Shown here: in pieces, positions 56,080 to 64,000 of the stretch
How the letters are laid out: every line of letters begins with the position of its first letter
Position numbering within the stretch: position 1 is the first letter of the stretch
Assembly (NCBI RefSeq): GCF_002836505.1
Contig: NZ_PJBF01000058.1
Location: 124,001 to 188,000 of the forward strand
Direction: 5' to 3'
Origin: Psychrobacter sp. Choline-02u-9
GTDB lineage: Bacteria; Pseudomonadota; Gammaproteobacteria; Pseudomonadales; Moraxellaceae
Length of the DNA stretch: 64,000 bases
Notes under the pieces: generated by a model
Database searches by the model: none
Seen by the model: only the letters and a program-made list of their open reading frames with translations
Told to the model about the DNA's origin: nothing
Translations under genes and position numbers: made by a program

Positions 56080-57135
56080 CTATAAAAATGCCTCGGGTTG
56101 CTTGGCATAAGGACGTGCAACATCTTTACTAATGGTTCCCTTACTTACCAAGTTCTTTAACGTCTGATCAAGGGTGATCATGCCATCGCCTGCACCTGTT
56201 TGGATGGCAGAGTACATTTGAGCGATTTTGTTCTCACGTATCAAGTTACGGATAGCAGGGGTACCTATCATGATTTCATGGGCGGCTATACGTCCACCTG
56301 CTTGACGACGTAGCAATGTCTGTGAAATAACAGCTTGCAATGATTCTGACAACATAGCGCGGATCATGTCTTTTTCAGCAGCAGGGAATACATCAATAAC
56401 ACGGTCAATTGTCTTAGCCGCTGAGCTGGTATGCAAGGTACCGAACACTAAGTGACCGGTCTCTGCCGCTGTAAGTGCTAAGCGGATGGTCTCAAGGTCA
56501 CGCAGCTCACCGACCAAAATAACATCAGGATCCTCACGTAGGGCAGAGCGCAATGCTGGCTCAAAACCCAAAGTATCACGGTGTACTTCACGCTGGTTGA
56601 TCAAGCTTTTCTTAGATTGATGCACAAATTCAATCGGGTCTTCGATAGTTAAAATATGCTCTTTACGGCTTTCGTTAATATAGTCAATCATCGCCGCAAG
56701 TGTTGTCGATTTACCTGAGCCGGTTGGGCCCGTGACCAAAACCACACCACGCTTAAAGTCTGAAACGCGTCTAAAGACATCGCCCATACCTAAGTCTTCC
56801 ATCGTTAATACTTTAGAAGGAATGGTACGAAATACAGCGCCTGCACCGCGGTTTTGATTAAAAGCGTTGACACGAAAACGTGCTAGATTAGGAATTTCAA
56901 AAGAAAAATCCGTTTCAAAAAACTCCTCAAAGTCAGCACGTTGCTTATCATTCATGATGTCATAAATAAGCTGATGCACGACCTGATGGGTCATCTCTGG
57001 CATATTGATACGGGTCATTTCACCATCAACACGTATCATTGCCGGCATACCCGCTGAAATATGTAAATCTGACGCCTTATGCTTAACGGTAAAGCGCAGT
57101 AAGTCTTCGATATTAAGATTGTTTTTTTCGGCCAT
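56080..57135 (-). CDS. pilT: Type IV pilus retraction ATPase PilT
   Basis: The main retraction motor, 351 aa. Walker A is GPTGSGKS at residues 136-143. The Asp box is HILTIEDPIEFVH, Walker B is DVILVGELRDLETI, and the His box is TGHLVFGTLHTSSA. The N-terminus, LLRFTVKHKASDLHISAG, and the C-terminal helix NLVSKGTISKDVARPYAKQPE match PilT. pilT is divergent from yggS, a conserved pairing in gammaproteobacteria. Together with PilY1 and the pilins in this window it completes part of the twitching-motility machinery; pilB, pilC, pilD and pilMNOPQ are elsewhere. Confidence 0.96.
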   Translation of the reverse strand: MAEKNNLNIEDLLRFTVKHKASDLHISAGMPAMIRVDGEMTRINMPEMTHQVVHQLIYDIMNDKQRADFEEFFETDFSFEIPNLARFRVNAFNQNRGAGAVFRTIPSKVLTMEDLGMGDVFRRVSDFKRGVVLVTGPTGSGKSTTLAAMIDYINESRKEHILTIEDPIEFVHQSKKSLINQREVHRDTLGFEPALRSALREDPDVILVGELRDLETIRLALTAAETGHLVFGTLHTSSAAKTIDRVIDVFPAAEKDMIRAMLSESLQAVISQTLLRRQAGGRIAAHEIMIGTPAIRNLIRENKIAQMYSAIQTGAGDGMITLDQTLKNLVSKGTISKDVARPYAKQPEAFL

Positions 57136-57488
57136 AATTTAATATTCCTATCACTTAGTCTAGGTAAGACAAAACACTATAAAAGTACGTGGTAAACTAT
57201 TTATCGATAGCCTTAGTATAATGAGAGATGATACGAAGCTCACCAGTACAGGTCTTTACCATCACTAGCATATTCAGCAGCATATGTTAAAGCATGTAAC
57301 AATATCATAACAAGACTGTGAGTATTTAACCATCTACTAAATTAAGAAAAACCAGAACTGTATCGTTTTGAAATAATTTTCATAGAAGTTATTTCTAATT
57401 TACTTTTAAGAATCGGATAGTTATGTTTTTTATAATAAAAATTGCAGAAAAAAATTTCAAAAAATTAATCAAGCAATAAGGGCAAAAT
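57136..57488. other. Divergent region between pilT and yggS
   Basis: About 350 nt, A+T-rich. It holds both promoters, which could not be placed. No repeat or open frame of note. Confidence 0.5.
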
Positions 57489-58205
57489 ATGAAGGAAATG
57501 AATGGCAATATTGATGAAATGACACTGATCGATAATTGGCAGCAAGTTAGTAAACAGATGAAGCAAGCATGTAATCACGCTGACAGACAGGCTGACAATA
57601 TTATGCTGTTAGCTGTTTCGAAAACGAAACCTGCTGACATGATCGCAACTTTAGCAAAGCAGGGACAGCGTGATTTTGGTGAAAACTATCTACAAGAAGC
57701 CATCGAAAAAATTACTAATCTTAAAGCTCAACCTGTAGGCAAGAGCATCGTTTGGCATTATATCGGTAGTATTCAACGTAATAAAACACGTGACATTGCA
57801 GAGCACTTTGATTGGGTGCAAACGGTTGAGCGCGATATCATCGCCAAACGATTGAATGACCAGCGACCAGCTGACCTGCCACCATTGAATGTGCTGATCC
57901 AATTAAATATCGATAACGAAGATAGCAAATCCGGATGTTTGCCAGCTCAGTTGCCAGAACTGATAACAGCGATCAAAGGGTACGAGCGCTTACAACTGCG
58001 AGGTTTGATGATTATTCCTGCTAAAGAGAATACGGAAGCCTTTGCTCGAACTAAGCAGTTGTTTGAAGAGGTCAAAGCCGATTGTCCAGAATTGAATAAT
58101 TGGGATACGCTTAGTATGGGTATGAGTGGCGATATGGCAGAAGCGATAGAAAACGGCACAACGATGGTACGTGTCGGCACCGCTATCTTTGGTCAACGTG
58201 CTTAA
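57489..58205 (+). CDS. yggS: PLP homeostasis protein YggS
   Basis: A 238-aa pyridoxal-phosphate-binding protein of the YggS/PROSC family, which keeps PLP and amino-acid pools in balance but has no known catalytic activity. The PLP lysine is K45 in LAVSKTKP. Other blocks are QRDFGENYLQEAIEKI, WHYIGSIQRNKTRDIAEHFDWVQTVERD and LSMGMSGDMAEAIENGTTMVRVGTAIFG. Its stop is 46 nt from the end of the convergent CNNM gene. Confidence 0.95.
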   Translation: MKEMNGNIDEMTLIDNWQQVSKQMKQACNHADRQADNIMLLAVSKTKPADMIATLAKQGQRDFGENYLQEAIEKITNLKAQPVGKSIVWHYIGSIQRNKTRDIAEHFDWVQTVERDIIAKRLNDQRPADLPPLNVLIQLNIDNEDSKSGCLPAQLPELITAIKGYERLQLRGLMIIPAKENTEAFARTKQLFEEVKADCPELNNWDTLSMGMSGDMAEAIENGTTMVRVGTAIFGQRA

Positions 58206-58218
58206 AACGATATGAATA

Positions 58219-58245
58219 GGCTAGTTAAGCATTCTTTAACTGGCC
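58219..58245. terminator. Possible hairpin terminator between yggS and the CNNM gene
   Basis: GGCTAGTTAA pairs with TTAACTGGCC (one G-T) over a seven-base loop. There is no T-run, so efficiency is doubtful. Confidence 0.4.
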
Positions 58246-58251
58246 AGTAAA

Positions 58252-59526
58252 TTAAATGACATCTTCTAATTTGGTGACTAGCATCTGTGTGATTTTAAGA
58301 TTATCAGTCGCAATAATCTCAAATCGATAATTGGCATACTCAATCGTGTCGGTCTTTTTAGGGATTTTTCGAAGCATATACATCATAAATCCACTGATAG
58401 TTTCGTAATTTTGACTGCATGGTAAGTCGACGATATCTAATGCACGAATCACATCTTCGATAGGAGTCATACCATCGATTAACCAGGAGTTGTCAGTACG
58501 CTGGACAATAGGCTGTTCCTCGAGCGTTACCAACTCACCCATCACAATGCTCATCACGTCTTTTAAGGTGATAACTCCAACGACTAGGGCATATTCATTC
58601 ACGATGACTGCAAAATCAGCGCCAGTAGATTTAAACATCTCTAATACTTCAAACAAAGACAGCGTATCAGGTACGAAAAGTGCTGGTTTCAATAGAGCTT
58701 TGTTCGTTAAGCTAACTTCTTGTTGGTTCAAGACCAAAGCTAAAAAGCTACGAGATTCCACATAACCAACGATATGTTCTAAATCGTCATCATGGCAGAC
58801 CAAGAACTTATTGTGTGGCTGCTCAATCATGATATTCACGACTTCTTCGGTACTTGTCTTGGTATCAAAATAAACGATATTTTCGCGAGGGTTCATTACT
58901 GAGGTGACGGTACGCTCCTGCATATCAAAGATGTTTTCTATCAAGTGATGCTCTTGCTTCTTTAATACACCTGCTTCAGCACCTGCATCCATCACTGCAT
59001 AAATATCTTCTGGTGTCATATCATCTTGACGTATGGTTGAAATACCAAAAAGCTTAAACAGGATATTTGCGGCGCCATCGAACACCCATATAATGGGCTT
59101 TAGTATAAATATTAACAACATCATCGGGCGTACGAGCCGTACCGCTATCGTCTCAGCATTTGACATGGCCAAACGCCTAGGCATTAGGTCGGCAAGGAGT
59201 GAAAACAAACTCGTGATAAGTACAAATGATATAACCGATGCTATCGTTTCACTATTTAATAACTGCTCGAGATAAGGACTAATGGCCGACTCACCCACGG
59301 CACCAGCTGAAATAGCGACCGCATTTAGTACTATTTGTACGACGGTAATAAAACTTCCAGGATGCTCCTGCATATTAAGGACGTCAAGTGCGCGAACATC
59401 GCCTTCTTTTGCCATAATTTGGAGCTTGATTTTGCGTCCTGCGGCGATGGCAATCTCAGCAGCAGAGACAAAGGTGCTTAAGGCAAGCAGTAAAAGAAGA
59501 AAAACACTAGCGGTTAGCAAACTCAT
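58252..59526 (-). CDS. CNNM/CorC-type (DUF21-CBS-CorC) membrane protein
   Basis: A 424-aa hemolysin-C-like family protein. The N-terminal DUF21/CNNM domain (residues 1 to about 180) has four hydrophobic segments and begins LLTASVFLLLLLALSTFVSAAEIAIAAG. A CBS pair follows (about 205-330) with VMNPRENIVYFDTKTSTEEVVNIMIEQPHNKFLVC and ADFAVIVNEYALVVGVITLKDVMSIVMGEL. The C-terminal CorC_HlyC domain (WLIDGMTPIEDVIRAL) closes it. The family is linked to magnesium or cobalt efflux; the older hemolysin label is not supported by activity. The gene is a single unit. Confidence 0.92.
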   Translation of the reverse strand: MSLLTASVFLLLLLALSTFVSAAEIAIAAGRKIKLQIMAKEGDVRALDVLNMQEHPGSFITVVQIVLNAVAISAGAVGESAISPYLEQLLNSETIASVISFVLITSLFSLLADLMPRRLAMSNAETIAVRLVRPMMLLIFILKPIIWVFDGAANILFKLFGISTIRQDDMTPEDIYAVMDAGAEAGVLKKQEHHLIENIFDMQERTVTSVMNPRENIVYFDTKTSTEEVVNIMIEQPHNKFLVCHDDDLEHIVGYVESRSFLALVLNQQEVSLTNKALLKPALFVPDTLSLFEVLEMFKSTGADFAVIVNEYALVVGVITLKDVMSIVMGELVTLEEQPIVQRTDNSWLIDGMTPIEDVIRALDIVDLPCSQNYETISGFMMYMLRKIPKKTDTIEYANYRFEIIATDNLKITQMLVTKLEDVI

Positions 59527-59627
59527 GACGTACTCGAAAAAGAAATAAAGATAATTAAGGCAAAATAGTTGATAAAACTGTGTGGAAAAGAATCGGGTTA
59601 GGTATAAAATTTCTGGTGGATAAAAAC

Positions 59628-59653
59628 CAAAAAAGCTGGGAAAGCACCCAGCT
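59628..59653 (-). terminator. Rho-independent terminator after nadE
   Basis: On the minus strand AGCTGGG pairs with CCCAGCT around a six-base loop and runs into TTTTTT. Confidence 0.75.
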
Positions 59654-59694
59654 AATAGTAAAAAATTCGATATCTTTTAAAACTGGCTAACTAG

Positions 59695-59731
59695 TACCTC
59701 TCAACTTATAGATAGTAAGAGTTGAGAGGTA
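59695..59731. repeat. 12-bp inverted repeat just after nadE
   Basis: TACCTCTCAACT and AGTTGAGAGGTA flank a 13-nt loop, 9 nt beyond the nadE stop on the minus strand. No T-run follows, so it probably works with the next hairpin as a 3'-end structure. Confidence 0.6.
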
Positions 59732-59739
59732 TGTAGTAA

Positions 59740-61431
59740 TTAACCTTTAATTGACCACTTATTGACCAATGGATAACGGCGTTCACGTCCAAAAGCTTTG
59801 TGGCTAATCTTAGTACCGATAGGAGATTGCAAGCGTTTGTATTCGCTGTTGTCTACCATTTTGATGACTTTGGCGACCATCTCAGCATCGAAGCCTTTAT
59901 CAATAATTTCTTGATAGCCCATATCTTCATCGATATATGACGTCAAAATACCATCTAACACATCGTAGTCCGGCAAGCTGTCTTGATCTTTTTGATCTGG
60001 ACGTAATTCAGCTGATGGCGGACGAGTAATAACGCGCTCAGGAATAACCGGCGTATCCTCTAAACGGTTACGATAGCTCGCCAATTTATAAACTTGAGAC
60101 TTATATACGTCTTTTAGTACGTCAAAGCCACCAGCCATGTCGCCATATAGTGTCGAGTAACCTACTGCCAATTCTGACTTGTTACCAGTCGTGATAACCA
60201 AATGACCGAATTTATTGGACAAGGCCATCAAAATAACACCGCGAGCGCGCGCTTGGATATTTTCTTCGGTAGTGTCCGCTGGCGACTTATTGAATAACGG
60301 CGCTAGCGTATGACGGATGCCTTCGACAGCGTCAAAAATAGGGCAGACGGTGTAAGAAACATTTAAGCGACGTGCTTGGGCTTGAGCATCTTCTAGACTG
60401 ATTTGAGAAGTGTATTCGTATGGCATCATGACTGCATATACCTTGTCAGCGCCCAGAGCATCAACAGCGATACAGAGCGTCAATGCTGAGTCAATACCAC
60501 CTGACAACCCGACAATAATGCCAGAGAATCCTGAATGGTTGACATAGTCGCGTAGACCGACGACTAACGCCTGATACATTTCAGATTCACGGCTCAAGGT
60601 TAGAGGCGCTTTGGTCTGCTCGTTGAACTTCGCAGTTTTTACATCTAACGTAGCCAGTAGCAACTGGTTCATAAAGCGCGGCGCTTCATGAGCAATGCTG
60701 CCGTCAGCTTGTACAGCCATAGAGCCACCATCAAACACTAGATCGTCTTGCCCGCCCACTGCGTTGACATAGACGATAGGTAGCTTGTTTTCACGGCTAC
60801 GCTTGGCTAGCATGGTTTTGCGATTGTCTTGCTTTTCAATCTCAAAAGGTGACGCGTTTAAGCTTACGATTAAATCAGCACCCTGTTTTTTAAGCTCAGA
60901 GATAGGACCTTTTTCCCACAAGTCTTCACAGATAAGCAGACCAATGGTAATGCCTTTATAGTCAAATAAAACTTGATTGCGACCTTTATCAAAATAGCGA
61001 CGCTCATCAAACACGCCATAATTTGGCAAAATTTGCTTATGGTAAAAGCCTTTTTGATGACCATTATGTAGGATGGCAGCAGAGTTAAAAGTACCGTGAT
61101 GGTCGACATGCGGATAGCCGACGATCATGACGATATCATCAATATCACTCAAAGTAGACAAAGCGCTTTTGACGCGACCTGATAAGCTTGGGCGTAGCAA
61201 TAAATCTTGTGGAGGGTAGCCTAGTAGCGCTAACTCTGGGAATACGATTACGTCAGCACCCTGTTCGCGTGCTTGTAATGCTAGGGTACGCATTTTTTCG
61301 ACGTTGGTTGAGATATCGCCGACCAAAAAATGTGATTGAGCTAAGGCAAAAGTGACAGTATCTTGTGGTTTATTGGTCTTACTGGCTTCGTTTGAGGTGT
61401 TAGAGTTGGGGTTATCAGTGTCTTTTGACAT
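59740..61431 (-). CDS. nadE: Glutamine-dependent NAD+ synthetase
   Basis: Last step of NAD+ synthesis, using glutamine as ammonia donor; 563 aa. The N-terminal nitrilase-type glutaminase domain has E66 in VIVFPELALLGY, the lysine in FYHKQILPNYGVFDERRYF and the Cys in LLICEDLWEKGP. The C-terminal synthetase domain has the P-loop GLSGGIDSALT and the conserved TGNKSELAVGYSTLYGDMAGGFD and RPPSAELRPDQKDQDSLPDYDVLD blocks. The frame stays open to 61497, but ATG 61431 (MSKDTDNPN) is preceded by AGGAAC and gives a normal start. Confidence 0.95.
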   Translation of the reverse strand: MSKDTDNPNSNTSNEASKTNKPQDTVTFALAQSHFLVGDISTNVEKMRTLALQAREQGADVIVFPELALLGYPPQDLLLRPSLSGRVKSALSTLSDIDDIVMIVGYPHVDHHGTFNSAAILHNGHQKGFYHKQILPNYGVFDERRYFDKGRNQVLFDYKGITIGLLICEDLWEKGPISELKKQGADLIVSLNASPFEIEKQDNRKTMLAKRSRENKLPIVYVNAVGGQDDLVFDGGSMAVQADGSIAHEAPRFMNQLLLATLDVKTAKFNEQTKAPLTLSRESEMYQALVVGLRDYVNHSGFSGIIVGLSGGIDSALTLCIAVDALGADKVYAVMMPYEYTSQISLEDAQAQARRLNVSYTVCPIFDAVEGIRHTLAPLFNKSPADTTEENIQARARGVILMALSNKFGHLVITTGNKSELAVGYSTLYGDMAGGFDVLKDVYKSQVYKLASYRNRLEDTPVIPERVITRPPSAELRPDQKDQDSLPDYDVLDGILTSYIDEDMGYQEIIDKGFDAEMVAKVIKMVDNSEYKRLQSPIGTKISHKAFGRERRYPLVNKWSIKG

Positions 61432-61497
61432 TGTTATTGTTCCTATCGATATATTATTAAAATTTGGTGTGTCTGCATTGATTTCAAATAAAATCAA

Positions 61498-62279
61498 AGT
61501 AAATCCGAAATTAACTCAAAACTGCGCTCTGGCATACCAAGCTCAAATATTGAGCTGATATGCTGAGTCTAAATCTTATATAAGCCTTTATAAAAGACTT
61601 ATGATTTTGCTCAAGTAACTCACTCTAAGTGATGGCGACACCCTAAAATGAGAACTTATGATAGTCTAAAAGAAGACGGTATAAGCGGGTATTGAAATCT
61701 GGCTCAGAGGATTCGATGTCTGTACGATGATGTAAATAAACATGTGCAAATAAACTTAACTACACTGAAAAGCTTAAAATAATTGCTTTAGTATAACATC
61801 AATTGTCGCGACAAATAGAACGCACCAGTGGATTCCCTTATAAGATAACAGTTTAAAAGCTGTACATAAAAGCAGTTTTCGATACATCATTTTTACACAC
61901 TAAATTCAAGCATTATGCGCTAGTCATTATCGTCGTCATCTAGTAAGCTTGCATAGACAAAGTTGTAAGTAAAGATTACAACAACGCGTTATATAATTCA
62001 CACGCTTTATTGCATAATAAAGCGTGCTAACTGCATTTTTATTGTGTTGTCTATGATAATGAATGGCTGTGAATTTGTAGTATGGAACTGGACATAGTCA
62101 TACTATTTAACTGTTATATTACTTAATCTTCATGTGAATTTATAAGTCTGTAGCAATATAAGTCCGACGCAATGCTTTTTTGTACGACTCGCAACTCTCG
62201 CTAATGGATATGGCTTACAGACAGTGTCTAAAAGCTAATATTCATCACACATTTATAAACTCGCCAGCAAAATTATCTT
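61498..62279. other. Large intergenic region with palindromes between nadE and the PerM gene
   Basis: About 780 nt with no supported gene. Two hairpins stand close together: GTTGTAA/TTACAAC (61962-61968 and 61976-61982), and the perfect 11-bp CACGCTTTATT/AATAAAGCGTG (62001-62011 and 62016-62026) with loop GCAT. These might belong to an untranslated RNA or a leader of the downstream gene; nothing can be proven by eye. Confidence 0.5.
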
Positions 62280-62306
62280 TTGCTGTCCGCTTTTGGTTTA
62301 TACGCT

Positions 62307-63434
62307 ATGATTGAAAACTGGACAAAAGAATTTATTATTCAGCGCTTATTGGCAATTACGTTGCTAGTGGTGCTGTTCGTATTGTGTTTTCAAGTGGTGC
62401 AGTTTTTTATTGTACCAGCGCTGTGGGCAGCGATTTTGGCCTATGTGACCTTTCCTATTTATAATTTCTTTCATGAAAAGGTAAAGCTAAGCCCAGACTT
62501 TAGCGCCGCTATTATGACGGTGAGTATTTCACTGATAATTGGTGTGCCAGTGGTTATCGGTGTGTTTATCTTGCAGCAAGAAGCTTTAAGTTTAATCAGT
62601 AATTTGATTTACCGTATCAAGGTAGGTTACTTAGATGTGCCTGACTCCCTCAAAGATTTACCTATCATCGGTCAGCAAGTCAAAGACGTACTGTGGCGTA
62701 TTAACAAAAACCCAGAAGGGACGCTAGAAGCTTTTCGCATTTGGGTTCAGTCGCATTTATATTACGGCAAAATAGCATTTGATGTGGTGTTCAGTAGTTT
62801 GGCCAAACTCGGTATGGCGTTAATGACGCTTTTCTTCTTTTACCGAGATGGCACCAGTCTGGTTCGCCAGATTCGTCAAGCGCTGCGTAACATCATCGGC
62901 AATCGTATCGACGGTTACATCGATTCTGTGGGTACAACTACGCGCGCTGTGGTATACGGCATCGGGCTGACGGCATTGGCTCAGGCATTATTGGCTGGTA
63001 TCGGCTATTACTTCGCTGGTGCACCAAGTCCTATTTTATTGACCATTGTTACTTTTATTATTGCCTTGATTCCGTTTGGCACGCCATTCGTTTGGGGCGG
63101 GGTATCGATTTGGCTGTTGAGCCAAGGACATACTGCAGAGGGTATTGGATTGGCACTATGGGGTGTACTGGTAATTAGCTGGGTGGATAATTTGATTCGT
63201 CCTATCGTCATTAGCGGCGCGACCAAAATCCCTTTTATCATTATTTTTATTGGTGTATTAGGTGGTCTAACAGCGTTTGGTTTTGTTGGTTTGTTTATTG
63301 GGCCTGTCGTATTGGCTATCGGGCTTGCAGTATGGCGCGAGTGGATATCGCAGCATAAGAATGAGATATTTGCTCAGCAAGAGGTGATGCTTTCTGACTC
63401 TCGTGCGATAGATCCTGTGCACGAACCAGAATAA
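62307..63434 (+). CDS. AI-2E/PerM-family transporter
   Basis: A 375-aa membrane permease of the AI-2E exporter/PerM superfamily. It has seven to eight hydrophobic segments, with signature parts LLVVLFVLCFQVVQFFIVPALWAAILAYVTFPIY near the start and IALIPFGTPFVWGGVSIWLLSQGH, WVDNLIRPIVISG and FIIIFIGVLGGLTAFGFVGLFIGPVVLAI near the end. Between them lies a cytoplasmic or periplasmic helical domain (LIYRIKVGYLDVPDSLKDLP). The ATG at 62307 (MIENWTKE) is preferred to an in-frame TTG at 62280. The substrate is unknown. A mobile element follows the stop. Confidence 0.9.
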   Translation: MIENWTKEFIIQRLLAITLLVVLFVLCFQVVQFFIVPALWAAILAYVTFPIYNFFHEKVKLSPDFSAAIMTVSISLIIGVPVVIGVFILQQEALSLISNLIYRIKVGYLDVPDSLKDLPIIGQQVKDVLWRINKNPEGTLEAFRIWVQSHLYYGKIAFDVVFSSLAKLGMALMTLFFFYRDGTSLVRQIRQALRNIIGNRIDGYIDSVGTTTRAVVYGIGLTALAQALLAGIGYYFAGAPSPILLTIVTFIIALIPFGTPFVWGGVSIWLLSQGHTAEGIGLALWGVLVISWVDNLIRPIVISGATKIPFIIIFIGVLGGLTAFGFVGLFIGPVVLAIGLAVWREWISQHKNEIFAQQEVMLSDSRAIDPVHEPE

Positions 63435-63444
63435 TGAGTCATTA

Positions 63445-63614
63445 GGGCGTGTCTTCAATTCACCCGATGGCCATCTAAATGGCCTAAAAATGGCTAAATT
63501 TTGCCAAACATCGTCAAATAGCTATTTAATATCCTGATATTATCTACGCTATTTTTCTTGTTTGACGGCAATTTATCTTATTTTTATCTCCATTTTTGAA
63601 ATGAAGACACGCCC
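63445..63614. mobile_element. 170-bp non-autonomous element with inverted repeats and TA flanks
   Basis: The first 18 bases (63445-63462, starting GGGCGTGTCTTCA) match the reverse complement of the last 18 (63597-63614) at 17 positions, and TA lies on each side (63443-63444, 63615-63616). The outermost GGGCGTGT is identical to that of the element at 14857-15121, but the interiors differ. There is no coding capacity. It looks like a MITE mobilised by the same or a related transposase in trans. Confidence 0.75.
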
Positions 63615-63657
63615 TAGAAAATACGATGTAAAAAATTATCGATAGAGATGATGAATA

Positions 63658-64000
63658 ATGACAAATGAGAATATGGCAGATTCGACGAATAATAAGACCG
63701 ATAAATTAAGTACAATTAAAAATATCACTATTTTAGCGGATAGCAACATCGCCAGTCTGAATGATTTTTTTAATGATGCTATGCTTGGTCAGCTGACTGA
63801 GCATACGGTTGAGATTATTACTGTCGCTGGTCGAGATATTGATGCAGCGCTACTTACCGAAGTACAGCCAGATGTGCTGCTGATACGCTCTGTGACGAAA
63901 GTAAATGAAGCGCTATTGGCTGACAATAACAGCGTGCAGTTTGTTGGGTCTGCGACTATTGGTACCGACCATGTAGATCAAGATTATCTAGCGTCTCGCA
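63658..64000 (+). CDS. pdxB: 4-phosphoerythronate dehydrogenase PdxB (5' part, cut by the window)
   Basis: An incomplete frame of 114 codons runs off the right edge. It begins MTNENMADSTNNKTD, a polar extension, then ITILADSNIASLNDFFND and VQPDVLLIRSVTKVNEALL. The diagnostic VQFVGSATIGTDHVDQDYL is the N-terminal part of the D-2-hydroxyacid dehydrogenase PdxB, which acts in the DXP-dependent route to pyridoxal phosphate. It lies behind the TA-flanked element. Confidence 0.88.
   Translation, partial: MTNENMADSTNNKTDKLSTIKNITILADSNIASLNDFFNDAMLGQLTEHTVEIITVAGRDIDAALLTEVQPDVLLIRSVTKVNEALLADNNSVQFVGSATIGTDHVDQDYLASR

Overview
The window looks like a chromosomal segment of a Psychrobacter-like gammaproteobacterium (Moraxellaceae). 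The reasons are moderate-to-low G+C, a TfpZ-type pilin accessory gene beside pilA, the neighbourhoods rne/rluC, rnfH/bamE/fur, pilT-pilU/yggS and dsbC-hom, and scattered type II secretion genes (gspF and gspG without the rest of a gsp operon). This assignment comes from gene content and protein resemblance; no database search was run.

Layout. 1-3330: the 3' end of an unidentified gene, a small MITE-like element, and a two-gene McrBC-type restriction module. 3452-4015: a tRNA-Pro/Arg/His cluster with a consensus-like promoter and a terminator. 4371-6687: an AraC-family regulator and an unknown protein. 6771-8933: gspF and gspG. 9179-11895: a free-standing DsbD alpha-domain protein next to full-length dsbD. 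12280-14640: outer-membrane phospholipase A and comF. 14857-15121: a 265-bp TA-flanked inverted-repeat element.

15239-26428 is the densest block. It holds a minor-pilin operon (fimT/fimU-like, pilV, pilW, pilX, pilY1, pilE, second pilE-like), then pilA, tfpZ and a second pilA. Each pilA has its own sigma-54 type GG-N10-GC promoter. The fimT-like minor pilin carries a roughly 100-residue insert of two kinds of 15-bp tandem repeat. The motors pilT and pilU lie about 30 kb away (54826-57135), so the window covers the tip, fibre and retraction parts of a type IV pilus.

26565-49920 is mostly housekeeping: fdxA, mutS, secA, a small lipoprotein gene, two DUF2382 stress-type proteins, a thiolase, hom, dsbC, a DUF808 membrane protein, a very long rne, rluC, a HAD phosphatase and engB. 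50325-64000 carries two c-type cytochromes, a degenerate NSS-transporter-like membrane protein, rnfH, bamE, fur, pilU/pilT, yggS, a CNNM/CorC protein, nadE, an AI-2E/PerM permease, a second TA-flanked element (63445-63614) and the 5' part of pdxB.

The strongest candidates for something new are the repeat-expanded minor pilin, the pilA-tfpZ-pilA cassette with twin sigma-54 promoters, the duplicated DsbD alpha domain, the McrB that lacks an N-terminal recognition domain, and the non-autonomous elements. No complete insertion sequence, CRISPR array, rRNA gene or prophage was seen.
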